NCBI GenBank assembly: GCA_050694015.1
Contig: JBOGWY010000373.1
Coordinates: forward strand, 1 to 19,743
Direction of reading: 5' to 3'
From: JBOGWY01 sp050694015
Lineage (GTDB): Bacteria; Actinomycetota; CADDZG01; WHSQ01
Length of the DNA: 19,743 bases
Shown: positions 6,824-13,569 of the stretch, in pieces
Position numbering within the stretch: position 1 is the first letter of the stretch
Layout: each line of letters starts with the position of its first letter
The notes under the pieces: model-generated
What the model saw: only the letters and a program-made list of their open reading frames with translations
Databases searched by the model: none
What the model was told of the DNA's origin: nothing
Translations under genes and position numbers: made by a program

Positions 6824-7303
6824 GGCTTCCTCACGGTCGCGACGCGGCGTCGCGGCCACTCCGGCCGCCGCCGCGATCAATCCGATGAAGCCCGCGGCAG
6901 CAACGAGCGTGAGGCCCACGCCCGGCCGCACCTCGCCGATCCGGTTCATCTCGTCGTACGCGATCTGCTGGATCCCTCGGTAGTCGGCGACGGCTACTGC
7001 ACCGATGACCATCGAGCAGATGAACGCCAGCGCCGCCCACAACGCGCGCCTACGCGTCACGAGCAACGCGGCGAACGCCATCACGAGGATGCCGGCGATC
7101 GCGGTGACCCATCCGTCGTTGACCTCGATGCCGGTGAACGGCTCCAGTTGGTTCTCCTGGGCGACCGGCACGATCGCGGGCGGCTCGATCGAAACCCAGT
7201 CGAGCAGGCTGCCGATGACCGCGGCCATAGCCGCAGCGACCATGACGGCGGCCGCGATCGACCTCGCCTTATCGAAGTAATCGGGCGTTTGAGCGGCGGA
7301 CAT
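6791..7303 (-). CDS. Four-helix membrane protein of unknown function
   Basis: I do not recognise this 170-residue protein. Hydrophobic helices lie at about residues 14-36, 63-82, 87-106 and 128-150. A loop of about 25 residues after the first helix (DWVSIEPPAIVPVAQENQLE) is probably extracytoplasmic. The basic N-terminus and the acidic, charged C-terminal tail are probably cytoplasmic. The pattern helix, DW, loop, DGW, helix is common in small actinobacterial membrane proteins of unknown role. I chose ATG 7303; an upstream start at 7354 would run into the divergent mca gene. There is no ribosome binding site, but TAGGCT (plus 7312-7317) is 8 nt upstream. The last 11 codons overlap nadA in the opposite direction, so the exact end of either protein is constrained by the other. 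Confidence 0.72.
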   Translation of the reverse strand: MSAAQTPDYFDKARSIAAAVMVAAAMAAVIGSLLDWVSIEPPAIVPVAQENQLEPFTGIEVNDGWVTAIAGILVMAFAALLVTRRRALWAALAFICSMVIGAVAVADYRGIQQIAYDEMNRIGEVRPGVGLTLVAAAGFIGLIAAAAGVAATPRRDREEASADSDHPLDR

Positions 7304-7322
7304 GCGACGGTAGCCTACAGGC
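7304..7322. promoter_or_regulatory. 19-bp divergent promoter core between membrane protein gene and mca
   Basis: TAGCCT at 7311-7316 is 6 nt before the mca GTG at 7323. The complementary hexamer TAGGCT (plus 7312-7317) faces the other way, 8 nt before the ATG at 7303. The near-palindromic TAGCCTA may act as overlapping -10 boxes for two leaderless transcripts. The -35 regions would lie inside the opposite genes. Confidence 0.4.
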
Positions 7323-8183
7323 GTGTCGGAGAAGCCCCGAGTGTTGTTGGCCATCCACGCGCACCCCGACGACGAATCGTCGAAGGGCGCCGGGACGATG
7401 GCGCGCTATGCGAATGAAGATGTGCGCGTGGTGCTCGTCTGCTGCACGGATGGTGCCGCGGGAGACATCCTGAACCCCCGTATGGACAAGCCGGGGATCA
7501 AGGACCGGATGGTCGAGCTCCGTAAAGCGGAACTCGAAACCGCGTGCGACATCCTCGGCGTGTCGAAGATCTATCACCTCGGCTACCGCGACTCCGGCAT
7601 GCCGGGCACCGATCCGAACAAACATCCCGACGCCTTCTGCAACGCCGATCCGGACGAAGCCGTCGGCAAGCTCATCGAGATCATCCGTACCGAGAAGCCC
7701 GACGTCGTCCTGGGTTACGACGAGTCGAAGGGTTACGAGCACCCCGATCACGTCAAGGTTTACGAATGGGGAACGCAAGCCTTCCACGATGCCGGCGATG
7801 CCGGTAAGTATCCGGAGGCGGGTGAGCCCTTCGCGCCGTCCAAGCTCTACTACTTCGCGACCTTCACCCGCAAACGCATGCAGATCCTGCACGATGCCGC
7901 GATCTCCGAAGGCATCGAGAGTCCGTACGCAGGATGGCTGGAGAGCTGGGATGACATCGGTTTCCAAGAGCCCGAGATCACCACACAGGTTGACGTGACG
8001 GACTACGTCGAGCTACGGAGCAAGGCACTGCTTGCTCACGCGACACAGATCGATCCGGACAGCTTCTGGTTCGCGATCCCCGACGAACTCCAGCGGAGGG
8101 TCTATCCGTGGGAGGACTACACGTTCGTCGCCGGCGACCGCGACTTCGAGTTCCCGGAGGATGACCTCTTTAGAGGTCTTTGA
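7323..8183 (+). CDS. mca: Mycothiol S-conjugate amidase (Mca/MshB, LmbE-type deacetylase)
   Basis: The 286-residue protein belongs to the LmbE-like zinc hydrolases. Mca cleaves mycothiol S-conjugates in detoxification, while its relative MshB deacetylates GlcNAc-inositol in mycothiol synthesis. The zinc motif is AHPDDESSKGAGTMARYA (H14, D17) with the third ligand in YEHPDHVKV (H143). Features closer to Mca than MshB are DILNPRMDKPG, the PEAGEPFAPSKLYYFATF-like segment and LLAHATQIDPDSFWFAIP near the C-terminus, so Mca is preferred. The start is GTG 7323 with TAGCCT 6 nt upstream and no ribosome binding site. The 3' end overlaps the convergent FtsH-like gene by 14 bp. Its presence suggests that the host makes mycothiol. 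Confidence 0.85.
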   Translation: MSEKPRVLLAIHAHPDDESSKGAGTMARYANEDVRVVLVCCTDGAAGDILNPRMDKPGIKDRMVELRKAELETACDILGVSKIYHLGYRDSGMPGTDPNKHPDAFCNADPDEAVGKLIEIIRTEKPDVVLGYDESKGYEHPDHVKVYEWGTQAFHDAGDAGKYPEAGEPFAPSKLYYFATFTRKRMQILHDAAISEGIESPYAGWLESWDDIGFQEPEITTQVDVTDYVELRSKALLAHATQIDPDSFWFAIPDELQRRVYPWEDYTFVAGDRDFEFPEDDLFRGL

Positions 8184-8187
8184 GGTC
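8163..8187. terminator. Possible bidirectional terminator hairpin over the mca / FtsH-like stops
   Basis: GACCTC (8163-8168), loop TTTA (8169-8172) and GAGGTC (8173-8178) form a perfect 6-bp stem followed by TTT, and a second GAGGTC follows at 8182-8187. The hairpin covers both convergent stop codons. The stem is short and the T run is only three long, so terminator activity is uncertain. Confidence 0.3.
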
Positions 8188-10026
8188 CTCTGCCAACTCG
8201 CGTTTCGCCTCCGCCGCCTGGATCACCTCGAGGATCTCGTCACCGAGAAGCTCTTCCTGAGCGAGGAGCTCGTCGCGTAGCGCCTCGACGAGATCTCGGT
8301 TGTCTCGCAACAGGATCGCTACCTCGAGCTTGATACGTCGCAGGAGATCGTTCACCTCTTGACGCCCCTCATCCTGGCTCAAGACCTTCGCCACGAGGTT
8401 GAGTGAGTGGGCGCCGTTGTTGACCGCCTCGTAACTGACCAGGTGCGATCCCATACCGTAGGAACCGACCATCTGCGCGGCCAGGGTGGTCGCGGCGCTT
8501 AGGTCCGACGACGGGCCTGTTCCCGATTCGCCGAAGAACAGCTCCTCGCACGCCATGCCGCCGAGCATGATGCGCAGTCTCGACTCGAGCTCGGACTTGG
8601 TCTTCGTGAAGCGTTCTTCGAGATCGGAATGCGCCAGGAGGCCCAGAGCGTTGCGGCGCTTGATGATCGAGAGGACCTCGAGCTTGCGCTCGTTGCCGCA
8701 CAGATGTGCAGCGATCGCGTGCCCCGCCTCGTGCGTGGCGATAAGGACGCGCTCGTGCTCGGTGTACGCCACCGGCTGTGCCAGACCGATCTCCTCCGAG
8801 AGCCGAGCGCGTTGGATGTCGCGCCATGTCAGTTCCCTGCGTCCGTCGCGCAACGCCCACACCAGCGCTTCGTCGATGATGTGCTCGAGCATCGCGGGGG
8901 TGTAACCCAGGGTCATCCCGGCGAGCTCGGCACGCAGGTCCTCCCGGTACATCTCCGGCGCGTGCGAACGACTTTCGAGGAAGTAATCCACGAGCTCGCG
9001 ACGGCCCGCACGGGACGGCAGGTCGAAGTACAGCGCGCGGTCGAAACGCCCGGGCCGCAGGAGGGCCGGGTCGAGATGGTCGGCGCGATTGGTCGCGCCG
9101 ATCACGAGGATGTTGTTGTACGGCTGCTGCTTCTTCTTGAGCTGGTGAGTGGCGGGGAGGAAGAGGTTGATCAGGTCGAGGAAGAAATACTTGACCCTTT
9201 TACTCGCGAGCGGTGTCTCGAACGACTGGAGTTGGATCAGCAACTCGTTGACCATCCCACCGTCGCCGCTACCGATGAAGCGGTGGACACTGAACGGATC
9301 CGTGCTCGTCGACGGCGACATCGCCACACCACCGCGCGCCATACCCACGGCGTCGATCTCCTCGATGAAACCGATCGCACCACCTTCCTTACGCGCGGCC
9401 TTCTTGAGCTTCTTGAAGAACGAGCGGATCTTCCACGCCGTCATCCCCTGCCACATGCTCTGGAACGCGGGCGCCGAGACGAAGAAGAACGGGACCCCCG
9501 CCTCGGCGGCCATCGCTTTGGCGAGATGGGTCTTACCCGTTCCCGGAGCGCCTTCGAACAGGATGCCGCGGCGAGGATTACCGCCGAGTTCTTCACGGAA
9601 GGTCTGGTACGTCAGGAAGATCTGCAGCGTTCGCTTGACCTCTTCGAGAACGACGTCGATCCCCTTGACGTCGGAGAACTTGATCCCGATCTGCTCGGGG
9701 CTATAGCGAGTGTGGGGCGACCGTCCGCTGATCAGCGGGATCGCCATCATCCCCCCGAACATCAGGATCAGGATCACCGGGAAGAGCCAGATCCACGCGT
9801 CGGCACCGATCGTCGGGAGACCGAACTCGAGAGGACGCCCCTCGACCACGCGCCGAAGCAGGTAAGCGAAGATCAGGATGTTCAGATAGAGCAGGTACCG
9901 CAGACGAGTCCGCCGGTTGCGTTCGCGGATGCGGGAAACGTCGGCCTTGTGGCTGTCCGCGATCGTTTGGAACGGATCCCGGCGCATCGGAACATCCGCC
10001 GCCGGAGTGGCCTTTACTTCGTCCAC
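8170..10026 (-). CDS. Divergent FtsH-like AAA+ membrane zinc metalloprotease
   Basis: This 618-residue protein has the FtsH architecture. Two membrane segments (about 46-62 and 78-100) precede an AAA+ domain with Walker A GAPGTGKT (about 159-166) and sensor and arginine-finger region ATNRADHLDPALLRPGRFDR. The M41 peptidase domain has HEAGH (about 432-436) and a likely third ligand in SSDLSAATTLAAQM. Departures from canonical FtsH are Walker B reading FIEEID rather than FIDEID, the pore-loop region reading MWQGMTAWKIRSFF rather than the FVG type, and extra sequence of roughly 45 residues between Walker B and sensor 1 with a hydrophobic stretch (YFFLDLINLFLP). I prefer GTG 10026, served by GAGGGGGG 6 nt upstream; TTG 10032 is the alternative. 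It follows the membrane-protein gene at 10054 by 27 bp. It is probably an actinobacterial paralogue rather than the housekeeping ftsH. Confidence 0.88.
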   Translation of the reverse strand: MDEVKATPAADVPMRRDPFQTIADSHKADVSRIRERNRRTRLRYLLYLNILIFAYLLRRVVEGRPLEFGLPTIGADAWIWLFPVILILMFGGMMAIPLISGRSPHTRYSPEQIGIKFSDVKGIDVVLEEVKRTLQIFLTYQTFREELGGNPRRGILFEGAPGTGKTHLAKAMAAEAGVPFFFVSAPAFQSMWQGMTAWKIRSFFKKLKKAARKEGGAIGFIEEIDAVGMARGGVAMSPSTSTDPFSVHRFIGSGDGGMVNELLIQLQSFETPLASKRVKYFFLDLINLFLPATHQLKKKQQPYNNILVIGATNRADHLDPALLRPGRFDRALYFDLPSRAGRRELVDYFLESRSHAPEMYREDLRAELAGMTLGYTPAMLEHIIDEALVWALRDGRRELTWRDIQRARLSEEIGLAQPVAYTEHERVLIATHEAGHAIAAHLCGNERKLEVLSIIKRRNALGLLAHSDLEERFTKTKSELESRLRIMLGGMACEELFFGESGTGPSSDLSAATTLAAQMVGSYGMGSHLVSYEAVNNGAHSLNLVAKVLSQDEGRQEVNDLLRRIKLEVAILLRDNRDLVEALRDELLAQEELLGDEILEVIQAAEAKRELAEDLKDL

Positions 10027-10053
10027 CCCCAACCCCCCTCGCTGCTTGCGTTA

Positions 10054-10659
10054 TCAATAGAGCTTCGGCGTAACAAGGGGTGCTTCTTTAGCCGCGATTG
10101 TGCCCGATACGAACGCGGAGAGTGCAAACGGTGCCGCGACGGCCCGGGCGACGCCTTGAACCACCCCGAGCCCGACCCACGCGACGTCGTCCGGTATGAG
10201 GTCGACGACCAGCAACCCGATCCGTTCGAGCAGGAAACCCAGGACAAAAGCCGCGATCGCCGCGACCGCGACGGGAGGAAGGGAGCGGGAGTGGAACGAC
10301 CGGTCGTCGTTGCCCCGACGGATGGCGTTCCGCCATGCTGCGGGGGCGGTCGCCACGCCCCCCGTTCGCTCGACGTCGATCACCCGTCTCGTGGCCCGCA
10401 CGGCGAGCGGGACGAGCGCCAGCTCGAGGACGGAGACGGCCCAGTACGAGTACCTCGCGGTCGTGACGTCCGTCGGACCGACGTTGCGCACCTGGCGGTA
10501 CTTAGGGAACTCACTTATCTGCTCATGGATGTCGCGGGTGGCGATCACATCCTGGAAGACCAGCCCGTAGACGAGATGGAGAGGAAGCGTCACGATCGCC
10601 ACCACGAAGAAGAGGGTCGAGAAACTCCTGAAGGCGTTGCGGAACGCTCGGTCGAGCAT
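10054..10659 (-). CDS. Membrane protein of unknown function, upstream of the FtsH-like protease
   Basis: I do not recognise this 201-residue protein. A first hydrophobic helix (about 12-35) is preceded by RAFRNAFRSF. A polar loop of about 35 residues follows, then helices at about 71-88, 127-146 and 155-175 (the last two close together), with a weaker one near the end. A basic, hydrophilic stretch (90-120) separates the halves. The N-terminal motif resembles the poorly characterised membrane domains found next to glycerophosphodiesterases, but this is a weak likeness. ATG 10659 lacks a ribosome binding site and has TACACT 6 nt upstream, which suggests a leaderless start. The FtsH-like gene follows on the same strand, so the protein could be its adaptor or substrate. 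That is inference from position. Confidence 0.7.
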   Translation of the reverse strand: MLDRAFRNAFRSFSTLFFVVAIVTLPLHLVYGLVFQDVIATRDIHEQISEFPKYRQVRNVGPTDVTTARYSYWAVSVLELALVPLAVRATRRVIDVERTGGVATAPAAWRNAIRRGNDDRSFHSRSLPPVAVAAIAAFVLGFLLERIGLLVVDLIPDDVAWVGLGVVQGVARAVAAPFALSAFVSGTIAAKEAPLVTPKLY

Positions 10660-10694
10660 GGGCCGAGTGTAAGTGCGCCGTTAGGGTCGCCCGC
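10660..10694. promoter_or_regulatory. Divergent leaderless promoters, membrane protein gene and glycosyltransferase
   Basis: On the plus strand TAGGGT (10682-10687) is 7 nt before the GTG at 10695. On the minus strand TACACT (plus 10666-10671) is 6 nt before the ATG at 10659. Both fit a -10 placed for transcription to begin at the start codon. No ribosome binding site is visible for either gene. Confidence 0.45.
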
Positions 10695-12074
10695 GTGAAG
10701 GTTCTTCTCTGGCACGGATACCTGCTGACCGGCTCGGGCTCGAACGTCTATACGGCGAACGTGGCGCGGAGCTGGCGAGCGCAGGGTCACGACGTGCTCG
10801 TGTTGTGCCAGGAACGCAACGTGGAGGCGTTCCCTTTCGTCGACGGCATCGCGACGTTCTCACCCGACGGTACGCGTCTCGAGTCGGCCGCGTTGCGGGA
10901 TCCGGTCCCCGCCGGTCGTTGCGTGATCGCGCGGCCGGATCTCGGTGGTCTCCTGCCGGTTTACGTGTACGACGACTACGCCGGCTTCACCGTCAAGCGC
11001 TTCGTCGACCTTACCGATGCGGAGCTCGACGACTACACGAGCCGCAACATCACCGCGATGGAAACCGCGATCGATGTGCATCGTCCCGATGCGATCATCA
11101 CCGGCCACGAGGTGATGGGTCCGAAGATCGCGCTCGAGGCGTGCCGCCGCTCCTCGTCTACGTATCTCGCCAAGCTGCACGGGAGCGGATTGGAGTTCGC
11201 GGTAAAGGAGCAAGATCGCTATCGCGCGTTCGCGGCCGAGGGCCTGGGCGGCGCGTCGATCGTCGTCGGCGGTAGCGAGTACATGTTGCGCGAGGCCGCG
11301 TCGGTTGTCGGAAACCTCCCCGCGACCGCGGTGGTGAACCCCGGTGTCGACGTCGAGCTCTTCAACCCACGTGGGCGGGAGGAGCCTCCCGCGGCATCAG
11401 TGGTGTTCGTCGGCAAACTGATCGCGTTAAAGGGAGTCCACAACCTGCTGGCCGCGATCGGTCTGACCACGCGCCCCATGACGGTGACGATCGTCGGCTA
11501 CGGGGGTTTCGAAGACGGTCTGCATCGCTTGGCGGCGGCTCTTTCCTCGGGCGACATCGAGACCGCACGCGCGCTCGCTCGACGCGGCGAACATCGTCCG
11601 CTCGAAGACCTGGAGGACTTCCTCGCCGGGCCGCTCGAGCCGGGCTATCTGGGACGACTACGGGACGTCCCTGTGACGTTCACGGGTCGCCTCGAGCACG
11701 AACCGCTGGCGCAGTTCCTTCCGTCCGTCGACGTCCTCGTCGTTCCTTCGGTCGTGCCCGAGGCGTTCGGCATGGTTGCGGCGGAGGCGGCGGCCTGCGG
11801 CGTCCTCCCGATCGTCCCGAACCATTCCGGTATCGCCGAGGCGGGGCGCGCCGTGGAGGAGGCGATCGGGGAGCCGGGTCTTCTGACCTTCGACGCCGCC
11901 GATCCGATAAGAGGGATCGGCGCCGCCATCGAGCGGGTCCTGGGGATCCCGTTCGAAGAGCGACGCCTGATGGGTCTCCGTGCGGTGGAGGTCGCGCGCG
12001 AGCGGTGGGCCTGGGACCGGGTCGGTGAGCGCCTCCTGGATCTGGCGCGGGGCGTCGCTCAAAGGCCTGGGTAG
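10695..12074 (+). CDS. GT4-family glycosyltransferase (GT-B fold)
   Basis: The 459-residue protein has the two Rossmann-like halves of a GT-B retaining glycosyltransferase. The N-terminal half opens KVLLWHGYLLTGSGSNVYTA, the glycine-rich acceptor loop of family 4. The C-terminal half starts around VVNPGVDVELFNPR and FVGKLIALKGVHNLLAAI. The nucleotide-sugar E-x7-E signature is seen in PEAFGMVAAEAAACGVLPI, followed by HSGIAEA. An unusual stretch of about 60 residues (GFEDGLHRLAAALSSGD to GPLEPGYLGRL) separates the first strands of the C-terminal half from VTFTGRLEHEPLAQFLPSVDV. Donor and acceptor cannot be told from sequence; cell-envelope or small-molecule glycosylation are both possible. The start is GTG 10695. 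Its TAG stop lies inside the -10 box of the next gene. Confidence 0.85.
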   Translation: MKVLLWHGYLLTGSGSNVYTANVARSWRAQGHDVLVLCQERNVEAFPFVDGIATFSPDGTRLESAALRDPVPAGRCVIARPDLGGLLPVYVYDDYAGFTVKRFVDLTDAELDDYTSRNITAMETAIDVHRPDAIITGHEVMGPKIALEACRRSSSTYLAKLHGSGLEFAVKEQDRYRAFAAEGLGGASIVVGGSEYMLREAASVVGNLPATAVVNPGVDVELFNPRGREEPPAASVVFVGKLIALKGVHNLLAAIGLTTRPMTVTIVGYGGFEDGLHRLAAALSSGDIETARALARRGEHRPLEDLEDFLAGPLEPGYLGRLRDVPVTFTGRLEHEPLAQFLPSVDVLVVPSVVPEAFGMVAAEAAACGVLPIVPNHSGIAEAGRAVEEAIGEPGLLTFDAADPIRGIGAAIERVLGIPFEERRLMGLRAVEVARERWAWDRVGERLLDLARGVAQRPG

Positions 12075-12083
12075 TCTCAACCG
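12072..12083 (+). promoter_or_regulatory. Probable -10 of a leaderless promoter for the lipocalin-fold gene
   Basis: TAGTCT at 12072-12077 ends 6 nt before ATG 12084. The first three bases are also the stop codon of the upstream glycosyltransferase. No ribosome binding site is visible. Confidence 0.4.
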
Positions 12084-13097
12084 ATGAGCTCCTTCACCTC
12101 GACCGGGCTGGAGAACAAGATGCGGTGGGACCGTTCGTCCCGGTCCTTCATGGAGGTCTGGTACTCGACCATCACGCACCGGGCGACCGGTAGCGGGTTG
12201 TGGTTGCGTTACACGATCACGGCGCCGGACAAGGGTGATCCCTACTGCGAGCTGTGGGGGTTCCTCTTCGATCAGGCGGGCGACGTGAACTTCGCCGCGA
12301 AACAGCGCTTCTCGATCGATCACCTCGGTTCGAGCAACGGTCGGGATGACGGTGCCCTGGTGAGGATCGGCGATGCGTGGTTGTCCGAGAGGCATCTCGA
12401 AGGCGCGGTCGAATCGAACGACGGCTCGCTCTCGTGGTCCCTCGACTTCGCTCCCTCCGACCGCTGTTTCCAGCACCTGCCCGCGCAGATCCGGGGTCGT
12501 ATCGAGAACCGCGTCTCGACGGTCTGCTCGCCGAACCTCTCGGTTCCGTTCACCGGGACCGTGAAGGTCCGGGGTGACGTACTCGAGTTCGACTCCGATC
12601 ACGGGTGTCAGTCACACCGGTGGGGACGTCGCCACTCGATCTCGTGGAGCTGGGCCCACTGCTCGAATTTCACCGGTGCCGACGCGATCTTCGAGGGTGT
12701 GGCGGCGAAGGCAGGGTTCGGGCCGATCCGACCGACCACCACGTTCCTGTACCTGCGCTACGAGGATCAGGACCTCGAGTTCAACGATCTGCGATGGGCC
12801 CTGCGGGCGCGGAGTCGATACGAGATGCCTACGTGGGCGTTCACCGCGCGCAACGAAGGGTGGAAGATCGCAGGGGCCGCCCGGGCGGCCGCATCGCGGC
12901 TTGTTCAGATCGAGTACGCGGACCCCGACGGAGCGGCTCGTTATTGCGCGAACTCGGAGATCGCCGACCTCGGCATCGAGGTGTATCGGCGCGACGCAGC
13001 GGGATGGCGTCACCACGGGAGTCTGACCGCGCTGGGGACGGCCCATCTCGAGTTCGGCCGCGAGCAGCCGTTCGCGGAGTTACCGGTCTCCTTCTAG
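12084..13097 (+). CDS. CrtC/AttH-like lipocalin-fold protein, function unknown
   Basis: The 337-residue product has no signal peptide or membrane helix. It reads as two beta-rich halves, with many alternating aromatic and charged residues. The best clue is HGCQSHRWGRRHSISWSWAH (about 173-192), a spaced H-x-W-G then W-x-W motif like that of the CrtC/AttH group (hydroxyneurosporene synthase, tocopherol-cyclase-like and Diels-Alderase proteins), which bind lipids or isoprenoids in paired lipocalin barrels. Also notable are WYSTITHRATGSGLWLRYTI near the N-terminus and SLSWSLDFAP near 115-124, typical of the same fold. The reaction, if any, is unknown. It lies 9 bp after the glycosyltransferase but appears to have its own promoter. 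The assignment rests on motif memory, so confidence in the family is moderate. Confidence 0.7.
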   Translation: MSSFTSTGLENKMRWDRSSRSFMEVWYSTITHRATGSGLWLRYTITAPDKGDPYCELWGFLFDQAGDVNFAAKQRFSIDHLGSSNGRDDGALVRIGDAWLSERHLEGAVESNDGSLSWSLDFAPSDRCFQHLPAQIRGRIENRVSTVCSPNLSVPFTGTVKVRGDVLEFDSDHGCQSHRWGRRHSISWSWAHCSNFTGADAIFEGVAAKAGFGPIRPTTTFLYLRYEDQDLEFNDLRWALRARSRYEMPTWAFTARNEGWKIAGAARAAASRLVQIEYADPDGAARYCANSEIADLGIEVYRRDAAGWRHHGSLTALGTAHLEFGREQPFAELPVSF

Positions 13098-13102
13098 TGC
13101 CG

Positions 13103-13120
13103 CGACTAGCGCACTAGTCG
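13103..13120. terminator. Hairpin between convergent genes (possible bidirectional terminator)
   Basis: CGACTAG (13103-13109) and CTAGTCG (13114-13120) form a perfect 7-bp stem with loop CGCA, between the lipocalin-fold gene stop (13097) and the arfB stop (13114-13116). An alternative pairing uses CTAGTGC (13094-13100) with GCACTAG (13111-13117). No T tract follows, so this may not be a classical intrinsic terminator. Confidence 0.35.
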
Positions 13121-13542
13121 TCTGGTAGCGCGCGCCGCGCGCGTTTCAGCTCACCGCGTCGTCGCTTGTCCTGCAGCCGCCGTTCCTTGGCCGCGGTGGT
13201 AACCGTGGTCGGTACGCGCGCCTTCGGTGGCCGCAGAGCTTCTGCGACGAGCAGCGCGAGACGTTCGAGAGCGTCGCGGCGGTTGCGGAGCTGCGACCGG
13301 TGGCGGTCGCTGGCCAGCCGGATCGTTCCAGACGCATCGATCCGGTGTTTGAGGCGGCTGCGTATCTGTTGCCGCTGTCGCTCTCCGAGCACGCGTGAGG
13401 TATCGACGTTCCAGGTGACGACCGCACGCGTCGATGCTTTGTTCGCGTGTTGTCCGCCCGGCCCCCCTGACGGCGAGAACGACAGTTCGAGCTCGTCACC
13501 GGGGATCGTCAGCGACCGGTTGACCCGCAGGTCGTCCGCCAT
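13114..13542 (-). CDS. arfB: Peptidyl-tRNA hydrolase ArfB (YaeJ-type ribosome rescue factor)
   Basis: The 142-residue protein carries the release-factor GGQ domain (SPSGGPGGQHANK, GGQ at 29-31) and the basic C-terminal tail (KERRLQDKRRRGELKRARR) that enters the empty mRNA channel. This combination defines ArfB, which frees ribosomes stalled without a stop codon. RF1 and RF2 are excluded by the small size and the absence of a codon-recognition domain. ATG 13542 lacks a ribosome binding site. A perfect palindrome lies just upstream, between the yyaL-like stop and this start (24 bp apart), so the gene may be read with yyaL. The ends of the gene carry repeated TAGTGCC sequences. Confidence 0.93.
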   Translation of the reverse strand: MADDLRVNRSLTIPGDELELSFSPSGGPGGQHANKASTRAVVTWNVDTSRVLGERQRQQIRSRLKHRIDASGTIRLASDRHRSQLRNRRDALERLALLVAEALRPPKARVPTTVTTAAKERRLQDKRRRGELKRARRALPDD

Positions 13543-13547
13543 GCCGT

Positions 13548-13569
13548 TAGTGCCCTGTCCAGGGCACTA
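13548..13569. promoter_or_regulatory. 22-bp perfect palindrome at the yyaL stop, upstream of arfB
   Basis: TAGTGCCCTG (13548-13557) is the exact inverse of CAGGGCACTA (13560-13569), with TC between. It covers the stop codon of the yyaL-like gene and ends 6 nt before arfB. No T tract follows on the minus strand. It could be an operator, an attenuating hairpin or a processing site. The core TGCCC-N6-GGGCA resembles the palindrome upstream of the yyaL-like gene. Confidence 0.45.

Noticed and set aside
8629..10698. 689-codon plus-strand open frame
   Set aside because: It lies antisense to two genes with clear coding character (FtsH-like protease and a membrane protein), its product is Arg/Asp/Glu/His-rich low-complexity typical of GC-rich shadow frames, and it has no domain.
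12603..13117. Plus-strand 170-residue frame overlapping the lipocalin-fold gene (12605-13117) and its minus-strand counterpart (12612-13046)
   Set aside because: Both are out-of-frame shadows inside the 337-residue gene, with Arg-rich shadow composition and no domain.
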